Shown here in pieces: positions 11,683 through 22,654 of a DNA stretch of 64,000 bases. The stretch lies in the NCBI GenBank assembly GCA_014529385.2, contig CM043948.1, positions 78,621,291 through 78,685,290 of the forward strand. Reading direction: 5' to 3'. The notes below the pieces were generated by a model. That model searched no databases. It had not been told where the DNA came from and saw nothing but the letters and a program-made list of their open reading frames with translations. A program made the translations under genes and the position numbers. Numbering within the stretch: the first letter of the stretch is position 1; every line of letters starts with the position of its first letter. The DNA is from Adiantum capillus-veneris (taxonomy: Eukaryota; Streptophyta; Polypodiopsida; Polypodiales; Pteridaceae).

Positions 11683-12802
11683 CGATCGCGATCGTAGTAC
11701 AGAGGCCACATTTGGATTTGATCATATGAGTGGGTTGCTGATAGTTGGAGGGTCATTTTGGTCCACTCTGTGTGTCTTTTGGACCACTTTTGAGTTTACA
11801 GGTCCCATTTCTGGGTTACAAGGGAGTTTTCGACTAGACTCTGATTTTTTATGAGTTATTGATGTCCAATTGGCTTGAAACTTGGATGGTGACTTGAACA
11901 AGATGTGTACAAGGGATCTGATAGGTTTTGGTCAAATTCTGGGTTTGAGGTCACCGATCGCGATCGTAGTACAGAGGCCAGATTTGGGGGAAACTAGATG
12001 GTCATGATCTCCTATGGTTGCCTAGCCCACTGATGATTTATTTTCAAGTTTGGACTTAAAATGAACAATTCAGAGCAATTTTTCACTATTTGACCATATT
12101 TTACTAAGTCTAACCATATTTGGTTTTCCTGATGAATTTTGGTTTGTTCCTGGAGTTAATTGAAGTTAGTTCTGGAGCTCCCACTACTCCCATGATGTTC
12201 TGCTACTATCAGCCTACTCCATTGTCTGATGTTGACCTTATCAGGCACTTTATACCCTGTCTTAGGAGGTTTTCCAGATTTGTGCATTTTTCAGGCATTT
12301 CTTGGATATCCATGTGATGTTTCAGCATCCTTAAGTGATCCTCTACTCCAGTTCTAGCTTTGTGTGATCATTCGAGACTAAAATTACCAGATCTGTACTT
12401 GTAGGAGATATTGAGATCCATCTGAGGTTTTCTGCAACTGTCCTGACCCTTAGTCGGACAAGTGTTCCTTCCAAACAATCCATCATCATTTTTAACCAGA
12501 TTTGGGTAGTTGTAGGTCAAATTTTCCCTTTTTGGTTGTGTTTGACAAATTGGGCCCATTCTATGAGCAAAATTTGTGCATTTTCCTTGAAAATTCAAGA
12601 GGGTGTATTTTTAACTGAGTTCCAAGAATGGGCCAACTCAAAAGTTGCAAAACCTAAAAGTGGGGGCATCGATCGCGATCGTACCATGGAGGCCAAATTT
12701 GGTTTTGACACCAGCAGGTTGTAGGCAAGGTTGACGGGAGGTGTTTTGCAAAATCTATCCCAGTTTTTGTCAGGGAGGTACACCAATCGCGATCGGTGTA
12801 CC
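11683..12802. repeat. Dispersed palindrome family centred on ATCGCGAT (four copies)
   Basis: CGATCGCGATCG occurs at 11683-11694, 11955-11966 and 12670-12681, with a variant at 12784-12795. Each is followed within about 20 bp by a conserved tail (GAGGCCA then ATTTGG; the last copy keeps only the ATTTGG part). The copy at 12777-12802 extends into a 26 bp near-perfect palindrome: GGTACACC on the left, GGTGTACC on the right, one mismatched pair. The surrounding 11.5-12.9 kb shows no supportable coding sequence. Repeated bidirectional symmetry suggests either a protein-binding site or a structural repeat of a transposon. Confidence 0.7.
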
Positions 12803-13920
12803 ATCACCAAATTTGGTTTTGACCACATGGCTTTGTTTCTGACCTTGTGGGGAGCACATGTCTGTGACTGAAAAAAGTTCTGTATGGAAGCCTCTAAGGA
12901 CCCTCGACCTCTTTGACCCAATCCGACTTTGATTCGATCCTTTCACCCGTTTGTGCAAATATTCGCGCTTGCATGCATAATAGACTTGATCTTTACTTAA
13001 TAGGGAACATACCTGTGAAATATGGTGTGAAATGCTAGCTCCAACCGTCCGTACGGGGCAGAAACGTGGCAGCTCTCTCTAGGTCAAAAAAGCTCTCTCC
13101 TTCTCTCTCAAAAGGTGACAATGAACAATGAGCTAGAATTTGGCCTACTTGATCTATATCTTCTCAAGATTTTCATAACACAGGGTTGATTTTTCTCACC
13201 ATTGATCTTGATTTAATCTGCATACCACTTGTGGGTCGAACCGTTCATCATTCCGGCGTCGTATGATAGTTTGATGCAATTTTGACGAAATGTAGTCATG
13301 ATCATTGAGGCCGAAATTTGACATCTTCAGATTAGATTCATATCTTCCATGCTTGATAATTTTATCATGATACTTTGGCGTTTGCTTCCAGAACTTGATT
13401 CCGACACTTGTGATCGAGATTTTTTTTGAATTTTAGATGTTTTATTAACTAAAATCAAACACAATAAAATGAAAATACTTATTACCTGGAAAAAATTTAG
13501 CCAAAATTATTATACTCACCCCTAAGCATATATTTTCTCTAGAAGCATCCCAATGCTCCGGATTTGTCATTACAACTCATTATTATGCTAGTGAGATGAT
13601 ACAAAAAAGAAACTGCTAAAAATGCTAGGTTTTGATCGAATTTGTTCAAAACTAAACTCTAAATAATGAAAAACACACACACATTATGTAAATATATACA
13701 CATTGGACCTTTTAATGGTCCTGACTGTTACTCCCCCCTTCCTTGTCCAAGTCGTCCCGGATGAAGGGTGGTGCATGTGCATGGGTTTTGAACTCTGTGT
13801 CAATTCATGGCCGTGTCATGTGGCCCTATTCTGATGTTTGAGACAATGCGTTGGGTAACAATATGTTGTGCATGATGTGGGAACTGAATGTAGTGTTTAG
13901 TGGCTTTTGATGGCGAATAA
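12803..13920. other. No gene seen
   Basis: AT-rich sequence without a supportable reading frame, conserved repeat or terminal motif. A short (CA)n occurs near 13672-13682. Homology to the long LTR family starts at about 13921. Confidence 0.5.
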
Positions 13921-15435
13921 ATAAAAGGAGAAATTAAAAAAATAGCTCCAATAATTATGTGATAATTATTGGAGAATACTAATAGTACTAGGAAGCTACA
14001 TGAGAAATATCTTATCCAAATATTTAACAAGGATACGTATTTACTACAAAAATCTTTATTTTTGGATAAAAGGAATAAAAGAGATTATTCAAGTAATTCT
14101 CTAATCATTAAGTCCTTTTATAAAGGCTACCAATATGGCTCCAAAAAGAACCAGAGGAAATCCTCTTTCCAATGAAGAGGATACAATCAACAAAAGAAAT
14201 AGAGCAACTCATGACCATGAGGTTGGGCCTAGTCATAGGCCTACGGAGGAAAAGTTTGCAGGCGTAAGCGCAACAGCAAATGGCTGATGAGTCATAAGTG
14301 GATTTCCATTTGTTCACTTAAGTCTTTAAATAGCTTAAAGTTTGTTTATAAATTAACATTGTATACGTAAGAACTAGAAAGGATTAACTGGCCGTAAACG
14401 GAAGGTGACTTCCAAGAAACCAACGAGCAATGATTGTAAAATAGGAAAGAAATGATTGGGCTATGACTGATTGACCTAGGAAAGAAATGTTTGATCATCC
14501 TTAAGACAACTTGTCTCAAGACACCTCTAATTCCTTGGAATATTTTACTCCAAGTAATGAGTAATGATGGTGACTCCGCCATGGATGAGTCGGTTCCTTA
14601 GTGCGCGTGGAATATTTACCCCGTGATTGTCTGTGCTTGTGGATATTGCTTAGGATATCGAGTTTATCCTATATGAACCGCCCCATTGTATGGGCAACCG
14701 GTTGGCGTACGGGCATCCGGACTTTGGGTGATGACTTTTATCACCCCGATTGTTATAACTAAGGAATGGGTGCCATTTTTTCACCTCTGTATAGATGGTC
14801 TTGAGACAAGCCAATACTCATCAGAGTTAGTCCAGAATGAGAGTACCTTGTCTTAAGTCTAAAGATGTCTGTTTGCTAAAAGAATGTTTTTGATATTGTT
14901 TTCAAGGGCTGTTTTAATGAAAGTGAGTTATGAAAGTTTAAAGAAATTATTGTTTTAATTGTGACAAGAATGCGGTACTAATTAAATAATAAAGCAACAT
15001 GTGTGAGTGCGGGATGGTAAGTGGGGATTGACTAAGGTTGTCAATCATGGACGGTGGACCCGATTAGTCAGGTAACTATCCATTCTCGTGCAGTAAAAGC
15101 GTCTAGAAACTTCTCCACTTAGAAGAGGAGTCCACCAGCGGCTGTACCCTCACACATGTTAGAGGGAAAAAAGTGTTGGCTAAGGAAACCTTAATTTTAA
15201 TGTGAATGATGGAAGTTATAGGCCGGAATAGTTTTTTTTAATCCAACAAGCTGTCCCATTTCCACTGCGAGAAAGGACTAGGTCTCCTTCTAGGTCTATA
15301 AACCTAAACCATTATTAATGGTAAGGGTGAATTCCCTGCATTCTTCTTGTTTAGGGACTCATGTTTTATTAGGCCTAGAGACCTGTCAAGGATCCCATAT
15401 CGCTTTTTGGTGTTGGCGGGTCTCGGGACCTCACA
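13921..15435 (+). mobile_element. Partial 5' LTR of the second gypsy element
   Basis: Aligns by eye with 25181-26205 (the end of the 3' LTR) and with the reverse complement of ~30654-31950 in the solo LTR. It ends ...GGGACCTCACA, close to the family end ACCTTACA, immediately before the PBS. The upstream part of the LTR (TGTAAGG start, TATA box, tandem repeats) is missing here. Unlike the 3' LTR it retains the ~0.5 kb segment with the MAPKRTRG ORF. Confidence 0.8.
14135..14287 (+). CDS. Small basic ORF inside the LTR, possible first gag exon
   Basis: ATG at 14135, 50 codons, TGA at 14285-14287. It begins MAPKRTRGNPLSNEED and contains DHEVGPSHRPTEE. The matching place in the solo LTR encodes MIPKRTRVNP and DDEVGRSSRPTEE, so the reading frame is preserved through many substitutions. 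The composition (basic start, then polar) resembles the N-terminus of many plant Ty3/gypsy gag proteins. The internal gag lacks a clear start of its own. In the solo LTR copy the frame is followed by CCCAG/GTGGGT, a good splice donor. Here the donor is not preserved. A spliced LTR exon is an inference. Confidence 0.45.
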   Translation: MAPKRTRGNPLSNEEDTINKRNRATHDHEVGPSHRPTEEKFAGVSATANG

Positions 15436-15437
15436 AG

Positions 15438-15449
15438 TGGTATTAGAGC
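15438..15449 (+). promoter_or_regulatory. Primer-binding site, initiator tRNA-Met type
   Basis: TGGTATTAGAGC, three bases after the LTR end, differs at one base from TGGTATCAGAGC, the complement of the 3' end of plant initiator tRNA-Met. This is where minus-strand DNA synthesis of the element would start, and it fixes the + orientation and the LTR boundary. Confidence 0.85.
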
Positions 15450-15646
15450 AAGGTTTAACAAGGTCTTGACTCTAGGATGAAAAGTTGACAAAATAGGCAC
15501 AATAAGTATTTTGTATTTTTAATTGTAGTATATTTTGAGATGAGAATTTTCCTATCAATACGGGAAAATGTCCGCCAAGCTTATCGGAAGTTTATGATCT
15601 TCAAATTCATGTTCGAGGCTGCTTGAAACTCCAATAAATTTGTATT

Positions 15647-15883
15647 TTGCAAGAGCATCATGCAATTATTAGACAAAATGTTTTCCCCTCCTCCTACATG
15701 GGAAATCAGCTGGTCACAGTTTGGCAAATTTTTTTGATTGATGCGGGACAGATAGAAGGATTGGCACTAAATTTGAAGAGACACAAATGGGCAGAAACAC
15801 TTCGGACCATCGAAGTTTTCTTTTTCAATGGGACTGAAGATCAGAATCAAACTATTACTATAGATGGGGTAGAGGTGTCTTAG
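15647..15883 (+). pseudogene. Unrecognised leader reading frame
   Basis: 78 codons between PBS and gag. After the TAG at 15881-15883 the same frame continues for about 45 codons (FDQLANVIYPGRIRPMRVSP). The text is mixed and protein-like (IDAGQIEGLALNLKRHKWAE, then TLRTIEVFFFNGTEDQNQT). It does not resemble gag, protease or any domain I know. It could be a captured fragment or an extra element gene. If the LTR exon is spliced to gag, this stretch would lie in the intron. Confidence 0.3.
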
Positions 15884-16319
15884 AATCAGTGGATATTTGA
15901 TCAGTTAGCTAATGTTATATACCCAGGTAGGATCAGACCCATGAGGGTAAGCCCTAAATTTGGAGGACCAAAAGATGTTATATTTTTTCATCCCCTGTCA
16001 GACCCACCAGTGCTTAAGAAGATTTTGGTATAGAGAGTCCATCTTGTACATAGTATGCGCCAGTGATTGTATTAACACTTGTATATACCATGGTTTTATG
16101 ATAATGTCATGCTTTGTGTAATTCAAATGGAATGGCTATAGTAATTATTGGATTTCTATTTTCATTCAAAGTTCTGAAAGTATATACATAGACTAGAAAA
16201 GTTGCATGACAACTCAAAATTACCTGTTATCACTAAAATATCTTCATTAATAAAAAACTGAGTGTAATCCAAAAAGCCTTTACACTCCCACCCAGAAGAA
16301 GAAACTACTACTAAAACAA

Positions 16320-16995
16320 GCTCAACTCCCAACCTTCAAGGGAGAGGGAACCAACTTAGAACATGATGCTGAAGCCTGGATCGATGCCATGTATGATTAT
16401 TTCTTGGCTGCAGGAATTGCTTCAAAAAATCAGGCAATGCTAGGAATGTTTCGACTCACTGGAGATACTAAACTCTGGTGGAAACAGCATTGTAGCGATA
16501 ATCCTTCCATAAGTCCATCCTTAGAAAGAATGAAACAGGCAGTGAAACAAAGATATCTTTGTCCGGCTCATCAAGCTATTAAAATGAATGAATTTTTCAC
16601 ACTCAAACAGTTAGGGCTTACTTTAGAAGAATAATACACCAAATATGTGTCTTTACGGCGTTATGCACCACCAATGACAATGGAACAACAGATTGCTCGT
16701 TTTTGTCAGGGCCTAAAGAAACTTTTAAGTACTCATTTAGAAGCTATGAGACCCACATCTATCAAGATACCCTTATCAGAGCTAAACCGCTTGCGGCTGA
16801 AGGAAACCCCTCTCCAAGGAACTATTATAACTACAATAACTTTAGAGTGAGGACAAGGGGAAATTTCAATCAAGGAAATCAATGAAGGGTAGTGATAGCT
16901 GTAACTACTATAGAACAGACTTTTCCAAATATCAAATGTTATGGATGCAATCGAATGGGGCACTATAGGAGCCAATGCCGCAAGGAGCTAAATCC
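16320..16995 (+). pseudogene. Gag of the second gypsy element, with zinc knuckle
   Basis: From 16320 the frame reads AQLPTFKGEGTNLEHDAEAW and continues through the ATG at 16389 to 16634 (LTGDTKLWWKQHC, a conserved gypsy capsid block). A stop at 16632 and frame changes follow. 16647-16850 continues the capsid C-terminus (MEQQIARFCQGLKK). The knuckle CYGCNRMGHYRSQC (CX2CX4HX4C) is at ~16938-16980. Just upstream, near 16305, is CTCCCACCCAG/AAG, a possible splice acceptor. No convincing ATG starts the capsid. Confidence 0.85.
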
Positions 16996-17128
16996 CAGAC
17001 TTGTTGTTGGAACTACTCCTTAGACTCAGATAGGTCAAGGAAATAATCAAAGAGGTGGAAGAAATAGAGGACGAGGCAGACAAAGAGATAGAGGAGCCAG
17101 ATCTTATGCTGCAGTAGGATAGCCAACC

Positions 17129-17640
17129 TTGATGGATGAAGAAGATGAAAGAGATACTCTTTCTGCCACCATTGATAACCTTGGAGCTCGACAACAGTAT
17201 GCTGACATCCAAACCACTGCAAACAAAGAAGGTGAAAAAAGTGAACTACTTATAGATTGTGGCAGCACACACTTTTTTCTCTCCCCTAAATGCTTAAGGA
17301 AACTCAAATTAAACCAATATCCCACCAAGAAATTAGTGGTAGAACTAGAAAATGGGAAAGAGGTTCTATCTCAATCTACAGCGAGGGAAGCTTAATTTGA
17401 ACTGGGAGGAACCCTTACTTCATCTTACTTTCGGACTCTACCAGTAGGAATCTATGACGGTATTCTAGGAATGGATCGGTTAATAAAAAATCAAGCCCAT
17501 ATTCACTGTGCTCAAAGGAACCTATCCTTCAAAAATCACTTAGGTAAAGAAACATTAGTACAAGGATCAAATGGGAAGCCTAAGGCTCATTTAGTTAAGG
17601 CTAGTCAACTTCTGAAAGGGTTATGCAAGGGGCAATAGAT
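17129..17640 (+). pseudogene. Protease region of the second gypsy element
   Basis: 17129-17395 contains SELLIDCGSTHFFLSPK, the retropepsin active site with D-C-G instead of D-S-G. A TAA at 17393 interrupts. The same frame then continues as GTLTSSYFRTLPVGIYDGIL and GMDRLIKNQAHIHC, the conserved LGMDWL block. The TAG at 17638 is another break before RT. Confidence 0.8.
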
Positions 17641-17641
17641 C

Positions 17642-18739
17642 TTTGTAGTAAAACTTAATAAGGCGGATGATTTAAAGGACAACACAACTCCAGAATGGCT
17701 TAAGGAATTTTTCGATATATTTCCAGAAGATCTCTCAAATTTACCTCTTCCAAGGGACATAGACCACAAAATAGAAACCTTTCCAGGTAGTGAACCAATT
17801 TCAAAAAGACCCTACAAAATGTCCCTCCCTAGAGCTATTGAATTAAAGGAACAAATTCGTCAACTTATTGAACAAGGATTCATAAGACCAAGCATTTCAC
17901 CTTTGGGAGCGCCCGTTCTATTCCAAAAGAAGAAGGATGGATCTTTACGTCTCTACATCAATTATAGGGGACTTAACGAGGTATCAGTAAAGAATAAGTA
18001 TCCTATTCCTCGCATCAACGAATTACTTGATAGATTACATGGAGCCAAGGTATTAACAAAAAATGATATCAGATCAGGATACCATCAAGTCCGGATTAAG
18101 GAAGCAAATATTTATAAAACTACATTCAACACCCGATATGGGCATTATGAGTTCATCGTGATGCCTTTCGGTCTTATGAATGCTCCGGCTACTTTTAATT
18201 GTCTCATGCAAGATATATTCAAAGAATATCTAGATGATTTTGTGCTGGTATTTTTCAATGATATCTTGGTATACTCCAAAGATGAAAAAGATCATGAGGA
18301 CCATGTACGTAAAGTACTCCATCTTCTATGCCAACATCAGTTGTATGCCAAGATGAGCAAATGTGTGTTCTTCATGCCCAAAGTTAGCTATTTTGGATTT
18401 ATAATAATCCCTGAAGGAATCTCTGTAGACCCCACAAAGATTAAGGACATAATAGATTGGCCACAACCCAAGACAGCCAAACTTACATGGGAAAATGAAC
18501 AGGACGTCTGTTTCCTCAAACTAAAACAAAATCTCACATCAGCCCCTATACTCAAACTCCCTGACTTCACTCAAGAGTTTGAAGTAGTAATCGATGCCAG
18601 TGGCCTTGCTATAAGAGAAGTCTTAAACCAAGAAGACAGACCAGTCGCCTTTACTTCTCAAAAATTAAGAATCCACGAGCTGAATCATCCAACTCATGAT
18701 CTGGAACTCCTAGCCGTCATCCATGCTCTTAAGCTCTAG
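17642..18739 (+). pseudogene. Reverse transcriptase/RNase H with mutated active site
   Basis: One long open frame (306 codons from 17819, and similar sequence upstream from ~17642). RT blocks are complete: FQKKKDGSLRLYINYRGLNE, KNDIRSGYHQVRI, MPFGLMNAPATFNCLMQDIF. The catalytic box reads FFNDILVYS: the first aspartate of YxDD is asparagine (codon AAT at 18257-18259), which should abolish polymerisation. INYRGLN likewise carries N in place of D in the VDYRxLN block. At ~18480, KT joins AKLTWENEQ where about 35 residues of the thumb/connection are missing. The RNase H start (VVIDASGLAIREVL) follows. Confidence 0.9.
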
Positions 18740-19068
18740 AGGCACTATCTTCTAGGAGGAAATTTTCAGTTAATCACACTGATCATCAAAGTCTAAAGTG
18801 GATTTTTTCACAAGCAACACTCAACATGAGGCAGCGTAGATGGATAGAATTCTTACAAGAATATGATTTTGAAATAAAATATAAACTAGGAAAGGAGAAT
18901 GTGGTTGCTGATGCCCTTAGCCGCAAGGTTTTTCTTGGGGCCATTTCCACAGTCAACAATCCAATCCTAAACAAGGTTAAGGAAGCCTCCCTGGAAGATG
19001 AGGATTATCAAAAACTCCTACAGGTTATCAATCAACAGGACCTAAAAGAGAAAGAGAAGGAGAGTTAA
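18740..19068 (+). pseudogene. RNase H end and tether of the second gypsy element
   Basis: After the TAG at 18737 the RNase H continues ([13 protein letters not shown] in a shifted frame). 18826-19068 then reads [20 protein letters not shown], and [12 protein letters not shown] is the hallmark end of Ty3/gypsy RNase H. It terminates at TAA 19066-19068, while the integrase continues in another frame. Confidence 0.85.
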
Positions 19069-20340
19069 TCCTTTATGAAGGACACAACTCTCCAGTTGCC
19101 GGTCATCCTGGCTATGCAAAGACCCTTAATGCCATAAGGAAAAGCTATTTTTTACCAGGAGTGAAAGGAGATATACTTCGCTACATCAAACAATGTCTTT
19201 CCTATCAAAGGATCAAGGCTGAAAGAGTAATGATGCCATGGAAACTTCAACCTCTTGACATTCCTCAAATGAAGTGGGAACTCATTAGCATGGACATTGT
19301 AACAGGCCTTCCCACCATTCAAGGGGGTTACGACTCCATTATGGTGGTAGTAGACATGCTGATTAAAGTGTCTCATTTGATGTTTGTGAAAAAAACTTAC
19401 ACTGCATCAGACATAAGACGTTTATTTATCAAAGAGATCTTTAGATTACACGAGCTTCCTAAGAGAATAGTCAGTGACAGAGATGCAAAATTTACTTCAA
19501 AATTTTGGAATCTTTATTTGAATCCTTGGGTACCTAGCTATGTTTAAGTACAACCTATCACGCTCAGATAGACGACCAGACGGAAGAGTGAATCAAGTTA
19601 TTGAAGACATCCTTAGAGCTTACTGTAGTAGAGAACCCCGAAAATGGATACAATTTCTTCCTCTGGTGGAATTCGCCTATAATTCCTCATTCCATAAAAG
19701 CATTGGGATGTCACCGTTTAATGCACTTTATGGGCATGAATGTATATCACCCCTAAACGTTTTTGACCCGACTACAAGAGTAGAAGCTTCAAAACAAATG
19801 TTGGAGGATATGGATGCCCAAACCAAAGCAATACAACAGGACATTCAAGCAGCTAAGGACCGCCAAAAACATTATGCTGATAAAAAATGGTCTGATCGAT
19901 TTTTCAAACAAGGGGATAAAGTATTCTTTAGGGTATGGCCAAAGAGAAGCAATTTATCCTTGGGAAGATTCAAAAAAGTAAGCCCCAAATATTGTGGACC
20001 TTATGAAGTGATAAAAGTAATTAGTGATCAAGCTTACAAATTTAAGTTACTTGAACACCTCAAGGTCCATAATTTACTCCATATTAGTCTTCTAAAACCA
20101 TATATTCCAAACCCCAATCACACTCTAGACGACGAACAGATTGTGATGCAGAAGCAAGGATTTCTTGAACTGCAACCAGATTGTATTCTTGATACTAGGG
20201 AAAGAAGTCTGCGAAACAGAGTAATTAGAGAACATCTAGTAAAATTGAAGGATTACCCCACTGAAGACGCCACATGGTAGGACGAAGTATCACTTCTCAA
20301 AGATTTCCCCAATTCCAGTTCAGATAAGGCATCTCAATTC
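19069..20340 (+). pseudogene. Integrase with chromodomain-like tail
   Basis: Zinc region: GHPGYAKTLNAIRKSYFLPG and CLSYQR. Core: WELISMDIVTGLP (first Asp) and RIVSDRDAKFTSKFW (second Asp). Between 19510 and 19580 there is a frame change, and the piece that should carry the catalytic glutamate (QTDGQTE-type) reads RPDGRVNQVIED, so the glutamate is lost. 19540-20280 is open for 246 codons with the GPY module (SPKYCGPYEVIKV) and LLHISLLKPYIP. The tail ILDTRERSLRNRVIREHLVK plus PTEDATW resembles the degenerate chromodomain of plant chromovirus-like elements. Confidence 0.88.
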
Positions 20341-20343
20341 CTT

Positions 20344-20356
20344 AAGTTGGGGTGAT
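20344..20356 (+). promoter_or_regulatory. Polypurine tract before the 3' LTR
   Basis: AAGTTGGGGTGAT lies directly upstream of TGTAAGGT, the first bases of the LTR, in the position expected for the plus-strand primer. Purine-rich apart from the T residues. Confidence 0.65.
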
Positions 20357-20419
20357 TGTAAGGTTTCCAATTTTTTAAACCTTAGAAATGGTACAAGCCT
20401 CATAAAATTAACTTGGTTG

Positions 20420-21766
20420 TTAACACTAGATTGGTAATGGGACACTTTTATGTCCTGAGACACTTTTATGTCCTGTGAAGTGACCATTTTCCTTGAATTA
20501 TGTCAAGAGTTTCAAAATGGATTTTGAGGTGCTATCTATCTAGAAAGTTGTCTCATGAGCTGAAAAAAACTCGACATTTTTTTGGAATATCAATTCCATC
20601 TTTAACATTGTCCTTGCACAACATTTCACAACCTAAACTGTGTGAAAAAACGGGTCCTGTTTCTGTCTTTTTTCAACTTTTTGCAACTATACCACTCTAG
20701 AATTCATGTTTGTGAGGTCTATAATGCTAGAGAACTATCTTTAGTAGTCCTCAACATGTCCTGATGCTTCTAGGGAGAAATAAATATTAAAGTTGTAAGT
20801 TATGACCAAATTACAAAAATTGTCAAATCCTGTTTTTTAGCCAATTTTAGCTCTTCTATGATTTTTTTGGTGGATTTCATGATATCCAAATTCATTTGTT
20901 ATTTTCTATGTCGCATATTGTAACATAAAGCTAATATTCCTTGAGTTTTGGGGCACCTAATACCCTATCTTGCATAGTACACAACGATGGTCGATTTTTT
21001 CAATTATAGAAGAAAACGAAACATTCTAGTATATCAAGTATAGCTTTTTGAATATTGTTAGTTTCTTGTGACAACTACATGCATTTTGTAGGTAGTAACC
21101 ATATCTAGTCATAAGGATCAAATTTGGCTAGATATTGAATAGTTTCTATGGGATTCTACAACTCATAATGTTGAACCCAAATTTTTCATGTTTGTTGTGC
21201 TTAGCACTTCATCTTTGTCCCCAAGATTCCCACTGGTAAGAGAGGTAATATTCTTTTGACATTCTCCATGGCTCCTTATGAACCTAAAGGACAATAGGTA
21301 ACTAAGAAAACATGCATATATTATTTGTATTGAGCGTGGCTATAGAAACTTTGATGATAGGTTTGCAGAATGGTAAAAATTCAACTTTTTTGTACCTATT
21401 TCTTTTGGCAAAACAAAAAATAGTGAGTGAGAAGCAATCATATGTTCTGATCACCAACCCATTGAAGTTAACTAGGGAATTTATCTCAAGTCCTACAAAA
21501 ATCCCTAATCCTATTTTTATACAACAAAACGTAAGAAATGACTGTTTTGATGAAAATGTAATAGTCCATCAACTTTGGAGGCTTGGTGTCACCAAAAAAT
21601 GAGAAATTTTACAAGTTTGTTATTTTTTACATGTGTAGTAGGCCTTGAACTATAACTTCATGAAAGGATTTTACAAAATGAGTGGATCTACTATGGTTTT
21701 GGAGGTTTTTTTCAAAACCCTGAAAGGACACTTTTATGTCCTGTTAGGTTACCAGCCTAGTGTTAA
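20420..21766 (+). mobile_element. piggyBac-like non-autonomous element, copy 1
   Basis: Bordered by TTAA at 20420-20423 and 21763-21766. Element 20424-21762 (1,339 bp). Ends are inverted: CACTAGATTGGTAA on the left and the complement of CACTAGGCTGGTAA on the right. The subterminal motif GGACACTTTTATGTCC recurs near both ends. TTAA target sites are characteristic of the piggyBac superfamily. No transposase is encoded; the 96-codon frame at 21312 shows no DDD domain. It disrupts the 3' LTR. Confidence 0.75.
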
Positions 21767-22173
21767 GAAAACACTATAGAATGATCCAACTATGGCAAAT
21801 ATTGGTATTTTTGGAACCGTAACCAGGGCTTTACTATGGTTAGAAATTTTCAGAACAAAATTTCAATGAAATCTGGAAAAGTTACGGGCTCTAAAAGGTT
21901 ACACTGTGAATTTAATTAGTTAAGTAAAATTGAAAGGTTTCAGTAATTATTAGTGGGAAAGACTTTTTATCCTAAAGTTCTAGAAATTGCAGATATTTCC
22001 AAGTTTAATCATTAAAAGTTAGAAAAAATATCAAAATTCAATTTTGGAAATCGGGGGGGGGTTGTGGTTAGCCTACCCAAGCCAATTTTAGTAGTAGGTG
22101 GCACTAGAGAGAAGTTGGGGGCTTGCTAGAGGTGCCAAGACCTTCCAGAAATAGCCTATGGGTCCTCAAAAAC

Positions 22174-22181
22174 TATAAATA
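22174..22181 (+). promoter_or_regulatory. LTR TATA box
   Basis: ACTATAAATAGACCCC in the LTR sequence between the two piggyBac-like elements. The matching place in the solo LTR reads ACTATAAATAAGACCCC on the - strand (36118-36125). Conservation in both LTR copies supports it as the element promoter. Transcription would then run through the tandem array, so most of the LTR would be leader. Confidence 0.65.
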
Positions 22182-22654
22182 GACCCCCCCTTCTTCACAA
22201 GAAAATTGGACTCGGAGTCCTGGCAAATTCTCTCTCATCTAGAGGGATATCTACTCAAAAATCACTAGAGAACAAAGCTCTAGTTGGTTAATCAACTGTA
22301 ATTAGCACTAAAACGTTTTAATTAGAAAAATAATGCTAATCTATTTAAATTTTCTTGATTAATTCAATAAATTAAGAAGAGCAAACTTACTTACATTCTA
22401 AAATTCTCTCCTAGTTTTTAATTCTTTGCTGATTATTGAGATTGCGCTTAGGGATACTAATCTAATTAATTATTATATTATATTAGGATTGAAATTACTC
22501 ATTTTAACCATAAATTAATGATAATTATACTAACTAAACTTAGATTAACATGAGATAAGTATCAAAGCTGTGTATGAGTGTCCGTATGCTAGGAAAATTA
22601 TCTTTTAATTTTCTAAATACTTTTTGTAATCTTTTAAGCAGAATAACAATGTTC

